From NCBI RefSeq assembly GCF_022808855.1, contig NZ_JAKZLF010000026.1, positions 16,044-80,043 on the forward strand: 64,000 nucleotides of DNA. Reading direction: 5' to 3'. Positions 34,862 through 43,638 of the stretch are shown one piece after another. Position 1 is the first letter of the stretch. Every line of letters begins with the position of its first letter. The translations under genes were made by a program, and so were the position numbers. The DNA comes from Anaeromyxobacter soli. Its GTDB lineage: Bacteria; Myxococcota; Myxococcia; Myxococcales; Anaeromyxobacteraceae. The notes under the pieces are model-generated. The model was not told the origin of the DNA, did not search any database, and worked only from the letters and a program-made list of their open reading frames with translations.

Positions 34862-36136
34862 CTAGAAGTGGTAGGCGAGGCCGACGTCGATCTCGAGCTG
34901 CGACATCTCGGTCGAGTAGGCGGCGATGCCCTGGCCGTTGCCCATCGGCGGCGGCGGCGCGGCGTTCGAGCCCTCGAGCTTCGAGTTGAGCGCGTACATG
35001 CCGGCCACGTTCACGTTGAGCTTCTGGCCGATCGCGTAGCCGACGCCGGCGGTGAGGTGGTGCTCCGAGACGGCCGGGAACGCCATGTTCTCGAACGCGC
35101 GGTCCGGGTCGAGCGGCATCTTGCCGTAGTTGTAGCCGGCGCGGAGCGCGAGCTGCGCGGTCGGCTTCACCTGGGCGCCCACCTTCACCACCCACTGATC
35201 GCTCCAGCCCATGTTGAACGGCATGGCGCCGGTGGCGCTCGGGTCGCTCGTGTACTGCGGGAGCCCGTCACCCATCGTGCTCGACCAGTCGATCCACTGG
35301 ACGTCCACCGCGAGGAGGAGGGCGTCCACCGGGGTCACGGCCACGCCGAGGGTGGCGCTCTGCGGCTGGTCGAACGAGAGCTTGTCGGTGCCGCCCGGGA
35401 TCGTCGTGCCCGGCGCCATCGGGTTCGGGCGCGCCGGGACGTCGAACGAGAAGTCCTGGAACCAGCTGCGCGTCTCGTACGCGGCGCCCAGGGTGACGCG
35501 CTTCACCGGCGTGAACTTGACGCCGAAGGTGGCGCCGCCGCCCACCGCCGTGGAGGTGTCGTGCGCCGCCTGGCCGGCGCCGGAGGCGACGTCGTACTTC
35601 ATCTGCGCCACCATGACGTTCGCGGTGACGCCGAGGCTGAGGCGATCGCTCACCCGGTAGGACGCGCCGGGCGTGAAGCGGCCCTGCATGTAGGAGGTGA
35701 GGGTCGGCCCGTAGTAGAGGTTCGTCGCGTAGTCGACGCCCATGCCGGCGACGCCGAACACGCCGAGGCCGGCGGAGATCCGGTCGGTCACCGGCTGGAC
35801 GTAGGCGATGACCGGGATCGGCGAGGCGCCGCGGTCCGAGTCGAGGGACGCGCCGTCGTTCGCGACGAACATCGCGGGCATGCTCCCCGTCGCGCTGTAG
35901 CTGACCGACGGCTTGAAGTACGAGCCGCCGAGCTCGAAGCACCGCCCCAGGTCGGCGATGCCCGCCGGGTTGGTGAGGAGCGAGGCGCCGTCGAGCGTCG
36001 CGCCCACGCCCACGCCGCCCATGGCGTCCTGCACGGCGCCGAAGCCGATCATCCGCATGCCGTTCGTCGCGTGCGCCGCCGCCGGCGCGATCGTCGAGAT
36101 CGCGGCGAGGAGCACGGTGAGCCTCTTCATCGTCAT
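34862..36136 (-). CDS. FadL/OmpP1/TodX-family outer-membrane porin
   Basis: A 424-residue outer-membrane protein with a signal peptide (MKRLTVLLAAISTIAPAAAHA) and the FadL-type mature N-terminus ATNGMRMIGFGAVQDAMGGV. Many beta-strands follow, ending in the sorting signal GLAYHF with a terminal Phe. FadL porins pass hydrophobic compounds. It lies 43 bp before the molybdoenzyme gene on the same strand and is probably the first gene of that operon, so the cargo may be elemental or poly-sulfur; this is inference. ATG 36136 follows AGGAAGAGG. Confidence 0.88.
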   Translation of the reverse strand: MTMKRLTVLLAAISTIAPAAAHATNGMRMIGFGAVQDAMGGVGVGATLDGASLLTNPAGIADLGRCFELGGSYFKPSVSYSATGSMPAMFVANDGASLDSDRGASPIPVIAYVQPVTDRISAGLGVFGVAGMGVDYATNLYYGPTLTSYMQGRFTPGASYRVSDRLSLGVTANVMVAQMKYDVASGAGQAAHDTSTAVGGGATFGVKFTPVKRVTLGAAYETRSWFQDFSFDVPARPNPMAPGTTIPGGTDKLSFDQPQSATLGVAVTPVDALLLAVDVQWIDWSSTMGDGLPQYTSDPSATGAMPFNMGWSDQWVVKVGAQVKPTAQLALRAGYNYGKMPLDPDRAFENMAFPAVSEHHLTAGVGYAIGQKLNVNVAGMYALNSKLEGSNAAPPPPMGNGQGIAAYSTEMSQLEIDVGLAYHF

Positions 36137-36231
36137 GGCCTCTTCCTCTCTCGTGGCACGCCGGGCGAGCCGGCGCGCGGTCCGTCGCCAGGCGGTTCGC
36201 TGCGTGGCGCAACTCTCGTCGCAGGCGGGCA

Positions 36232-36248
36232 TTGCGCGCCGCGTGCCC
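36232..36248 (-). promoter_or_regulatory. Candidate sigma-54 promoter for the FadL/sulfur-reductase operon
   Basis: Read on the minus strand the site is GGGCACG-CGGC-GCGCA, against consensus TGGCACG-N4-TTGCW. The invariant GG (36247-36246) and GC (36235-36234) are at the right spacing, and 9 of 12 informative bases match. The start of transcription would fall near 36222, about 85 bp before the FadL ATG. Chance matches are frequent in such GC-rich DNA; support comes from the divergent sigma-54 activator. Confidence 0.4.
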
Positions 36249-36312
36249 GTTCGGGAGTCACGTCGAATCGCGGACTTGGCTCGAGCACGCGACTCTGCGT
36301 TTCAGGTGCGAC

Positions 36313-36347
36313 GACACACCGCGTTTCACGGCGAAACGCGGTGTGTC
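36313..36347. promoter_or_regulatory. Perfect 15-bp inverted repeat, probable activator binding site
   Basis: GACACACCGCGTTTC (36313-36327) is followed after 5 bp by its exact reverse complement (36333-36347). A further copy of the inner GCGTTTCA lies 24 bp away at 36297-36304. The repeat sits 25 bp before the sigma-54 activator gene and would be about 91-125 bp upstream of the divergent sigma-54 promoter, the usual enhancer position. No T-run follows, so a terminator is unlikely. Confidence 0.75.
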
Positions 36348-36372
36348 AGGGTGTGCGACGAGGGAGAGTCCG

Positions 36373-37815
36373 ATGGAACAGGCCCAGCACCCCACGAGCA
36401 ACCGCGACGTCGCCTTCGCCGCCGTGAACGCCGCGTTCGGCTCGATCGGCCGCATCTGCATGGCGCTCGACGGACAGTTCCGGATCCGCCACGCCTCCGA
36501 GCGCGTGGAGTCGCTGCTCGGGCCGGGGGCCGCCGCGCGGATCACGGGTGCGCCGGTCGAGACGGTGCTCGGCAGCGAGCTGTTCGGGCCTGAGGGACCC
36601 CTCCGTCAGGCGCTCGTCGCGGGCGAGCGTCGCGAGGGGTGGCGCGCCTACCTCCAGTGCGAGCGCGGCCCGCGGCTGCTCTCGGTCACCGCCGCGCCCC
36701 TGCAGCACGACCCGCACGGCGTCTGCGATCCCTCCGCCGCCTACCTCGTCATCCTCCGTCCCGCCGACGACGAGTCGCCGGACGTCTGCGCGCCCGTCGC
36801 CGGCTTCGGCGTGATGTGCCGCTCGCAGGCCATGACGCGGGTGTTCCGCCTCATCGAGACGCTGCAGCACAGCGAGTCGACCGTGCTCGTCACCGGGGAG
36901 AGCGGGACGGGCAAGGAGGTGATGGCGCGCATCATCCACGCGCACTCGCCGCGCCGGAACGGCCCGTTCATCGCGGTGAACGCCGCGGCCCTCCCCGCCG
37001 AGCTGCTCGAGAGCGAGCTCTTCGGGCACGTGCGCGGCGCCTTCACCGGCGCGATCCGCGACCGGACCGGGCGGTTCGAGTCGGCCGAGGGCGGGACGCT
37101 CTTCCTCGACGAGATCGGCGACCTGCCGCTCGCCGTGCAGGTGAAGCTCCTGCGCGTCCTGCAGGAGCACACCTACGAGCGCGTCGGCGACGACAAGGTG
37201 CGCAGGACGAACGCCCGGATCATCGCCGCGACCCACCGCGATCTCCGCCGCGCCGTCGCCGCCGGCACCTTCCGCGAGGACCTCTACTACCGGCTGCGGG
37301 TGTTCCCGGTGGAGCTCCCGCCCCTGCGCGCGCGGCGCGAGGACATCGAGCCCATCGCGCGGGTCCTCCTCGGGCGCGTGGGCGCTCGGACGGCGCGGGC
37401 GCTGCACTTCTCGCCCGACGCGCTCCGCGCCCTCCTCTCCCACGACTGGCCCGGCAACGTGCGCGAGCTCGAGAACGCGCTCGAGTACGCCGCCACCGTG
37501 TGCAAGGGGCAGACGCTCCAGCCCGAGGACCTGCCGCCGGAGGTCGGCGCGGCCGCGGCGGCGCGCGCGGAGCCGCTCGTCGCGCCCGCGCCCGCCCTCG
37601 CCCCCTCCTCGACCCCGGCGGCCCTCCTCGCGATCGCCGGGCGCCGCGCCGTCCCGCACGACGAGCGCGCCACCCTGCAGGCGACGCTCGACGCCCACCG
37701 CTGGAACCGCGCGGACACCGCCAAGGCGCTCGGCCTCTCCCGCAGCACGCTGTGGCGGCGCATGCGGGCGCTCGGGCTGCTCGACCCCGCGGAGGCTTCC
37801 GGCGCGCTCGCCTGA
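36373..37815 (+). CDS. Sigma-54-dependent transcriptional activator, divergent from sulfur-reductase operon
   Basis: A 480-residue enhancer-binding protein. Residues about 15-135 form a PAS-like sensor; the AAA+ domain has Walker A GESGTGKE (from residue 175), a perfect GAFTGA loop (from 222) and Walker B FLDEIGD; a Fis HTH (NRADTAKALGLSRSTLWRRM) ends the protein. There is no receiver domain, so the signal is likely sensed directly by the N-terminal domain, which contains a few Cys. The start at ATG 36373 follows GAGGGAGAG. The palindrome at 36313-36347 is probably its own binding site. Confidence 0.93.
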   Translation: MEQAQHPTSNRDVAFAAVNAAFGSIGRICMALDGQFRIRHASERVESLLGPGAAARITGAPVETVLGSELFGPEGPLRQALVAGERREGWRAYLQCERGPRLLSVTAAPLQHDPHGVCDPSAAYLVILRPADDESPDVCAPVAGFGVMCRSQAMTRVFRLIETLQHSESTVLVTGESGTGKEVMARIIHAHSPRRNGPFIAVNAAALPAELLESELFGHVRGAFTGAIRDRTGRFESAEGGTLFLDEIGDLPLAVQVKLLRVLQEHTYERVGDDKVRRTNARIIAATHRDLRRAVAAGTFREDLYYRLRVFPVELPPLRARREDIEPIARVLLGRVGARTARALHFSPDALRALLSHDWPGNVRELENALEYAATVCKGQTLQPEDLPPEVGAAAAARAEPLVAPAPALAPSSTPAALLAIAGRRAVPHDERATLQATLDAHRWNRADTAKALGLSRSTLWRRMRALGLLDPAEASGALA

Positions 37816-37836
37816 CGAGGTCCGCCGGCCTCGCGC

Positions 37837-39939
37837 TCAGGGCGCGCGCCGCCAGAGGCCGCCGTGGTGCGACACCCACGCGCCGGACCCGCACATGAGG
37901 CCCACGGGCATCTCGGCGCGCTCCCACGTTCGCCCGTCCCAGCGGAATCGATTCATGGGATCGTGGTTCCAGCGCGACGTCGGGACGGCCCAGACGTCGT
38001 CCGCGCCGGTCCCGAAGATGCAGCGCACCGGGTAGGTGGGGCCGGCGGTCCCCGCCCAGCGGCTGCCGTCCCAGCGGTAGGCGACCTCCCCGATCAACGC
38101 CCAGGCATCGTGCGGCGTCGCGCCCCACATCGCGCCGCGCTCCCAGGACGAATCGCGGGCCGTGAGCGCGCGGCACTCGGTCGCTCCGCGGAGCTCCTCG
38201 CTCCAGCCGCCGTCCGACCAGCGCCAGATGACCTGCTGCAGCACCGCCTCGTACGGCGGGTCGCCCTGGATCGGCGTGACCGCGAACCCCAGCGCGAACA
38301 GCAGCCCCGGGCGCGGCGTCCAGATCGCGTGCACCTCGCCCGGCGAGCCGCGGCCCGTCCACCGCTCGCCGTCCCAGTGGAAGACGCCCGCCTCGTTCGA
38401 CGCCCAGGCGTCGGTCGCGCCGGTGCCGGTGAGCTTCTCCCGCAACGCGCGGTACCGCGGGTCCCAGGCCGAGGCCGCGCTCCGGTCGACACGGGTCGGC
38501 GTCCAGCGCACGCCGTCCCAATGGAGATAGCCGTCGCGGTGGGCGAGCCAGACGTCGCTCGCGCTCGAGCCGTACGTGGCCGTGTAGAGGAGCCCCACCT
38601 CCGAGGCGGGGAGCCGCGAGCCGGAGACGCGGACCCAGGTTGCCCCGTCCCAGCTCACGAGCTCCGCGCCGCCGTCCTCCGTCGGCGCGAGCACCCACGC
38701 CTCGTCGGCGGGCGCCAGGTTCCGGTCGATGACCCGCAGCTCGCCTCCGAGGTGAGCGCGAGGCGTCCAGCGCTCGCCATTCCAGTGGTAGAGCGCGCCG
38801 GACACGTCGTCCGTGCGCATGCCCCACACGTCGTGCGCCCCCGCCGCCCAGAGGACGCGGTCCGGCGCGTCCGCGACCTCGCTCCAGGCGCCGTCCGCGA
38901 GGTGATGCTCGCCGACCCAGACGTCGCCGCGCGTCGCGACGAACACGGGGCCCGAGATCGACGCGTCCTGCGGCCACCACTCGGCCCCGTCGAACCTCCA
39001 GACGGTGGGCTCGGTGGAGCGGAACGGCTCCCGGGCCCGCGAACCGGCCTGCGGAGGAGACAGCGCGCTCGCCCACACGTCGTCCGGCGCCGAGCCCGAG
39101 ATCGAGCCCAGCCCATCGGGCAGGCGGACGAGGCCTCCGCCCAGGCGCCACTCGGACCAGCTGCCGCCGCGACGCCGCACGACGGCGACCGCCCGCGTGT
39201 TCACGCCCGCCCGCAAGCCTTCCCACGGCAACGTGACGCCGAACACGTCGTCGATCCCCGCCGCCCAGACGCCGTACACGTCGCCGGCGTAGCCTTCCGG
39301 GCACGCGAACGTCTCCGCGACGGTGCCGTCGAACCGCTGGAAGCCGCAGCTCCACGTGCCGGTCCACGCCACCCCGTCCGAAGAGGAGATGGAACCCTGT
39401 GTGAACACCTCGCCGCGGGCCTGACGCGTCCAGCGCGTTCCGTCCCATCGGAGGAGCGTGAGCGGATCGGCCGTCCACGCCTCCGTCGCGCTCTTGCCCC
39501 AGACGTCCCTCAGGTCGAAGCCGACGTACAGCGGGATCCCGCCCGGCTCGCGCGCGACGCCGAGCCACTCCGCGGACCACGCCGCGCCGTCCCAGTGGAG
39601 CATCCCGCCGAGCGTGGTCGTCGCCCACACGTCGCTCGGGCCGCTGCCCCACATGCTCCGGACGGGCGCGCCGCGCGGGAAGTTCCACCAGCACCAGCCC
39701 CCGGCGCACGGGCGGTCCGAGGTCGCGACGCCTGCCTCGACCGGCAGCAGCGACGCGGGGACCTCGCCTGCGACGTCCGGGGGGATCGGCCCGGAGGGTT
39801 GGCGCGGGTCCGGCGGCGGCCCGCTCGCGGGCGGTTCCCCTCCCGCCGGAGGTTCCGCGCTCGATCGGCCCGCTTCGCCACGTGAGAAGCAGCCGGCCGC
39901 CAGCACGGCCGCCACCACCACCACCCCCGTCGCCCGCAT
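37837..39939 (-). CDS. Lipoprotein with about 13 degenerate Trp-rich repeats
   Basis: A 700-residue secreted lipoprotein: signal peptide with lipobox LAAGC (Cys 17), then a Pro/Gly-rich linker to about residue 75. The rest is made of roughly 13 irregular repeats of about 45 residues, each with a DVWA-type turn followed by a WDGxxW strand pair, for example SDVWLAHRDGYLHWDGVRW. This looks like a beta-propeller or beta-solenoid of the kelch/Trp-repeat type common in myxobacterial surface proteins. No catalytic motif seen. It converges on the activator gene with 21 bp between stops. Confidence 0.82.
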   Translation of the reverse strand: MRATGVVVVAAVLAAGCFSRGEAGRSSAEPPAGGEPPASGPPPDPRQPSGPIPPDVAGEVPASLLPVEAGVATSDRPCAGGWCWWNFPRGAPVRSMWGSGPSDVWATTTLGGMLHWDGAAWSAEWLGVAREPGGIPLYVGFDLRDVWGKSATEAWTADPLTLLRWDGTRWTRQARGEVFTQGSISSSDGVAWTGTWSCGFQRFDGTVAETFACPEGYAGDVYGVWAAGIDDVFGVTLPWEGLRAGVNTRAVAVVRRRGGSWSEWRLGGGLVRLPDGLGSISGSAPDDVWASALSPPQAGSRAREPFRSTEPTVWRFDGAEWWPQDASISGPVFVATRGDVWVGEHHLADGAWSEVADAPDRVLWAAGAHDVWGMRTDDVSGALYHWNGERWTPRAHLGGELRVIDRNLAPADEAWVLAPTEDGGAELVSWDGATWVRVSGSRLPASEVGLLYTATYGSSASDVWLAHRDGYLHWDGVRWTPTRVDRSAASAWDPRYRALREKLTGTGATDAWASNEAGVFHWDGERWTGRGSPGEVHAIWTPRPGLLFALGFAVTPIQGDPPYEAVLQQVIWRWSDGGWSEELRGATECRALTARDSSWERGAMWGATPHDAWALIGEVAYRWDGSRWAGTAGPTYPVRCIFGTGADDVWAVPTSRWNHDPMNRFRWDGRTWERAEMPVGLMCGSGAWVSHHGGLWRRAP

Positions 39940-40132
39940 CGCCGGCCCCCGCTTTCACGCAGGGTACCCATTCACCATCCGTGCGCCCACGAATCCGTGA
40001 GGGGCAGGCCCGCCATGGGGGGTGCGCCTCGTCCGACGCTCTCCGCCGAGGCCCGATCGCGGAGTCGCGGGGCGAGTGCCCGCGCGCCGCGCCCGGCCGG
40101 GCGGCGGCCTCGCCGCGCGCGCTCGGCCGCGC

Positions 40133-41569
40133 TCAGCCCGCGCTGCCCCAGCCCCGCTCGACGGCGCGCGCGCCGCGGGCGAACGCCTCGGCGTTCACCG
40201 CGACGAGCGCAGGGCGCTTCTGCAGCGCCTGGCGGATGACGGCGAGGACGGTCTCGGCGGGGAAGAGCCCGGTGGCCCCCTGCAGCGCGCCGATGGCGAC
40301 CACGTTCTTCACGAGCGGCTGGCCGAGCTCCGCCGCGATCTCGGAGAGGGGCACGCCCAGCGCGCGGACGCCGGGCGGGAGGGCGTGCGGCTCGCGGATC
40401 ACGGAGCGGTCGTAGAGCGCGATCCCGCCGGGCGCGACCGTGGCCCCGAACTTGGCGAGGCTCGGGGCGTTGAAGGCGACGAGCGCGTGCGGCGAGGGCA
40501 CGTCGGGGGAGAGCACCTGCGTGCGCGCGATCCGCACGTCGGCGTAGGAGGTGCCGCCGCGCGACTCCGGGCCGTAGCTCGGGATGTGCGTCGCGTCGAG
40601 CCCCTCGTTCACGGCCGCGTGGACCATCAGCATCGCCGCCGTCTGCGCGCCGTCGCCCCCCGAGCCGGCGAACTTGAGGCCGAGCTCGTCGCCGCCGAAC
40701 GGCGTGGCGGGAAAGCCCTGCGCGTAGCGCGGCGCCTCCGCCTGCCGCGCGTCGATCGCCTCGAGCACCGCGTCCGCCGCGTACGTGGGCGTGCGCCACG
40801 CGTCGAAGCTCGCGGTCGCCGAGACGTCCTTCTTCACGCCCAGCGGGAAGACCGGGACCATCTTCTCCTTCACCCAGCGCTCCGCCTCCTCGGCGGAGAG
40901 GCGCAGGTGCGTCGGGCACTCGGCGAGCACCTCGACGAAGGAGAAGCCCTTCCCCTCCGCCTGGAGCTCTAGGCCCTTCTTCACCGCCTTCGCCGCGCGC
41001 ACCCGCTGCTTCGCGTCGAAGAGCGCCACCCGCTCCACGTACACCGGGCCGTCGAGCTGGGCGATGAGCTCCGCCATCTTGAGCGGCAGGCCCATGGAGA
41101 GGTCGCGCCCGTGCGGCGAGGTGGTGGTCTTCTGGCCCATGAGCGTGGTGGGCGCGGTCTGACCGCCGGTCATGCCGTAGATCGCGTTGTTCACGAACAC
41201 GACCGACAGGGGCACGCCGAGCTGCGCGGCGTGGAGGATCTCGGTGAGGCCGATGGAGGCGAGGTCGCCGTCGCCCTGGTAGCTCACCACCACGCTGTCC
41301 GGGTTCGAGAGCTTGTGGCCGAGCGCGACCGCGGGCGCGCGGCCGTGCGCCGCCTGCGTGTGGCCGACGTCCAGGTAGTAGTAGAGGAACACGCTGCAGC
41401 CGACCGGCGACACCGCGATGGTCCGGTCCTGGATCCCGAGCTCCTCGATGGCCTCGGCGAGGTAGCGGTGCACGAGCCCGTGGCCGCAGCCGGGGCAGTA
41501 GTGGGTGCTGCGCCCCTTGATGCCCTCGGCGTGATCGTGCCGCTCGAACCGCTCGTAGAAGACGCTCAC
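40133..41569 (-). CDS. 2-oxoacid:ferredoxin oxidoreductase, fused beta-gamma subunits
   Basis: A 478-residue fusion. Residues 1-about 275 are the thiamine-diphosphate-binding beta part (YCPGCGHG, then the Mg-TPP site GDGDLASIGLTEIL and NNAIYGMTGGQ). Residues about 290-478 are a gamma part (GSGGDGAQTAAMLMVHAAVNEG). The enzyme oxidatively decarboxylates a 2-oxoacid with CoA and reduces ferredoxin. GTG 41569 overlaps the alpha gene stop by 4 bp. Branched-chain 2-oxoacids (Vor) or 2-oxoglutarate are likely substrates; not decided. Confidence 0.92.
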   Translation of the reverse strand: MSVFYERFERHDHAEGIKGRSTHYCPGCGHGLVHRYLAEAIEELGIQDRTIAVSPVGCSVFLYYYLDVGHTQAAHGRAPAVALGHKLSNPDSVVVSYQGDGDLASIGLTEILHAAQLGVPLSVVFVNNAIYGMTGGQTAPTTLMGQKTTTSPHGRDLSMGLPLKMAELIAQLDGPVYVERVALFDAKQRVRAAKAVKKGLELQAEGKGFSFVEVLAECPTHLRLSAEEAERWVKEKMVPVFPLGVKKDVSATASFDAWRTPTYAADAVLEAIDARQAEAPRYAQGFPATPFGGDELGLKFAGSGGDGAQTAAMLMVHAAVNEGLDATHIPSYGPESRGGTSYADVRIARTQVLSPDVPSPHALVAFNAPSLAKFGATVAPGGIALYDRSVIREPHALPPGVRALGVPLSEIAAELGQPLVKNVVAIGALQGATGLFPAETVLAVIRQALQKRPALVAVNAEAFARGARAVERGWGSAG

Positions 41570-42957
41570 GCCGTCACCCGCCTTCCCGCGGACTTCCGTA
41601 CCCCCGCGGCGATCTCGAGCTGCGACGGCAGGATGCCTCCGTGCCGCCGCACGTGCTCGATGGGCACCTCTCCGCCGACGCCCGCGTGGCTCAGCGCGAG
41701 CCGGAGCTCGTCCTCGAGCTGCCCGTCGCTCGCCTCGACCACGACGATGCGGCGCGCCCGGCGGACGAGCGGGAGGAGCGCGGCGACCGGGAACGGCCAG
41801 ACCGTCTGCGGGCGGAACAGCCCGACCCGCACGCCCTCGGCGCGGAGCGCGGCCACCGCCCCCGACGCCATGCGCGCCGGGGTGCCGCAGGCGACGACGA
41901 GCGTCTCGGCGTCCTCGCAGTGGAGGGTCTCGACGCGCTGCTCCGCGGCGGTCATGCGCGCGTACTTGTCGAAGAGGTGGAGGTTGTGGGCCTCCTGGTC
42001 CGCCTCGCGCAGCAGGATCGAGGAGTGGAGGTTCCCGCGGTGCGGGCCGTCGCCCGACACGGCCCAGCCCGGGAGCCCCGGCCGGACGAGCGCGCGCGGC
42101 AGCTCCACCTTGCCGGTCATCTGGCCGAGGTGCCCGTCGGCCGCGACCACCACCGGGTTCCGGTAGCGGAAGGCGAGCTCGAAGGCGAGCATCGTGAAGT
42201 CGAGCATCTCCTGCGGCGTCGCCGGCGCGAGCACGATGGCGTGCGTGCTCCCGTGGCCGAGGCCGCGGCAGGCGAGCTTCAGGTCCGACTGCTCGGGCCC
42301 GATGTTCCCGAGCCCGGGCCCGGCGCGCATCACGTTCACGAAGACGGCGGGGAGCTCGGCGCCGATGAGGTAGGAGACGCCCTCGAGCATCAGGCTGAAG
42401 CCGGGGGAGGACGTGAACGTCATCGTCCGCCGCCCCGCGCCGGCCGCGCCGTACATCATGTTGACGGCCGCGACCTCGCTCGGCGCCTGGACGAAGCTGC
42501 CGCCCAGCGCGGGCAGGAGCTTCGCCATGAGCTCGGCGCCCTCGGTGGACGGCGTGATCGGGTAGCCGAAGAAGTGGCGGCAGCCGGCGAGCAGCGCGCC
42601 GATGGCCGACGCGTGCGTGCCCTTCACGACGAGCGGGGGCGAGTGCGGCAGCGGCACCCGCGCGTCCGGCTCGTCCGGCGGGGGGACGAAGCGCGCGCGC
42701 GGCGCCACGGCGGCGGGCTCGCGCGCCGCCCCCGGGAGCGCCATCTCGAGCCCGTACGGCTCGGGGCACGCCTCGGCGCACAGCCCGCAGCCGTTGCAGG
42801 CGTCGAGGCTCAGGACGATGGGGACGAGCCCGGAGAGCTCGTTGATGTCGGTGCCGGGCGCGATGCAGGCGCGCGCGCAGGCCTCCCGACATCTGCCGCA
42901 GCCCTTGCAGCACTCCTCGTGGAGCACCGGCATCTCACGGACGTCGACGTGAGCCAC
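41566..42957 (-). CDS. 2-oxoacid:ferredoxin oxidoreductase, fused delta-alpha subunits
   Basis: A 463-residue fusion. The N-terminal 75 residues are a two-cluster ferredoxin (CCKGCGRCREAC and CNGCGLCAEAC), equivalent to the delta subunit. Residues about 110-463 are the alpha part, with GYPITPSTE, the EVAAVNMMYGAAGAG pyrimidine-domain block and the C-terminal domain II. With the downstream beta-gamma gene all four subunit functions are packed into two genes. GTG 42957 follows GGAGGAGG, a strong ribosome site. Confidence 0.92.
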   Translation of the reverse strand: MAHVDVREMPVLHEECCKGCGRCREACARACIAPGTDINELSGLVPIVLSLDACNGCGLCAEACPEPYGLEMALPGAAREPAAVAPRARFVPPPDEPDARVPLPHSPPLVVKGTHASAIGALLAGCRHFFGYPITPSTEGAELMAKLLPALGGSFVQAPSEVAAVNMMYGAAGAGRRTMTFTSSPGFSLMLEGVSYLIGAELPAVFVNVMRAGPGLGNIGPEQSDLKLACRGLGHGSTHAIVLAPATPQEMLDFTMLAFELAFRYRNPVVVAADGHLGQMTGKVELPRALVRPGLPGWAVSGDGPHRGNLHSSILLREADQEAHNLHLFDKYARMTAAEQRVETLHCEDAETLVVACGTPARMASGAVAALRAEGVRVGLFRPQTVWPFPVAALLPLVRRARRIVVVEASDGQLEDELRLALSHAGVGGEVPIEHVRRHGGILPSQLEIAAGVRKSAGRRVTA

Positions 42958-43434
42958 GCGACCTCCTCCTGCCGCCCGATCGAAGCGGCGCCTGCGGAAG
43001 ACGGCGACACCCTACTCGCGGTCGGGGGAGGAATCCAAGTGCGTCGGGAAGAGACCTCGTGCCCGGCCGGGCCCGGGTCCGGCGAGGACGCCCATCCCTT
43101 GGAGGCGCAACGAGATCCGGGGCCAGCCGCCCGTGCGCACCGGCCGTGCCTGCGCACGCCGGCGCCGACAGCGATCGACGCGCGGTTCTCCGGAGACCGC
43201 GAGAGGAGTGGAGCGAGACGGGCGCACTCCGATGGATCGTCGTCCGCTGCGCAAGCTCGCGGACGCGGGCGCTCCGGGAGCCGCTCCGCGCCGCCTTCGA
43301 TCACCTGTGCGCGGGAGCTCGCGAGGCTCGAGCTCTCCTGCTCGTCGCCTGACTCCGACCTCGGGAGCCCCGGACGTACGAAAGCCCGGCCCCTCTCGCG
43401 AGGAACCGGGCTTTCATCTCAGACGTGAAGCGGC
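42958..43434. other. Intergenic region upstream of the 2-oxoacid oxidoreductase
   Basis: 477 bp between the oxidoreductase start and the cspA stop. It holds the cspA terminator (43375-43415). The remaining ~380 bp show only frames without ribosome sites or codon bias; the oxidoreductase promoter must lie here, but no motif stands out. Confidence 0.35.
43375..43415 (-). terminator. Rho-independent terminator of cspA
   Basis: A perfect 10-bp stem, GAAAGCCCGG against CCGGGCTTTC (43380-43389 and 43406-43415), encloses a 16-nt loop that itself contains a CCTC/GAGG mini-stem. It lies 20 bp after the cold-shock gene on the minus strand; the U-run is short (CTTTCGT). Confidence 0.7.
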
Positions 43435-43638
43435 TTACAGCGGGCGGACGTTCGCCGCCTGGAGGCCCTTCGGGCCGCGCTGAACGTCGAACTCCACCTT
43501 CTGACCCTCGGCGAGGGTGCGGAACCCCTGCGCCTGGATCGCGGTGTGGTGGCAGAACACGTCCTCGCCACCGCCGTCCTGCGTGATGAACCCGAAGCCC
43601 TTCGCGTCGTTGAACCACTTCACGGTACCGGTCGCCAT
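43435..43638 (-). CDS. cspA: Cold-shock protein, CspA family
   Basis: A 67-residue OB-fold nucleic-acid chaperone. RNP1 (KGFGFI) is intact; RNP2 reads VFCHH in place of the usual VFVHF. It melts mRNA structure or acts as an antiterminator. The start MATGTVKWF is standard for the family; an AT-rich, purine-rich leader (AGAAGAAAAGAGTAAGAGTA) precedes the ATG. A strong hairpin terminator follows. Confidence 0.95.
   Translation of the reverse strand: MATGTVKWFNDAKGFGFITQDGGGEDVFCHHTAIQAQGFRTLAEGQKVEFDVQRGPKGLQAANVRPL

Noticed and set aside
36277..36291. Plus-strand TGGCTCG resembling a sigma-54 -24 element before the activator gene
   Set aside because: The -12 GC is one base out of register, so spacing is wrong.
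36313..36347. Palindrome read as a transcription terminator
   Set aside because: No T-run on either side and it lies in a divergent promoter region, so a protein-binding site fits better.
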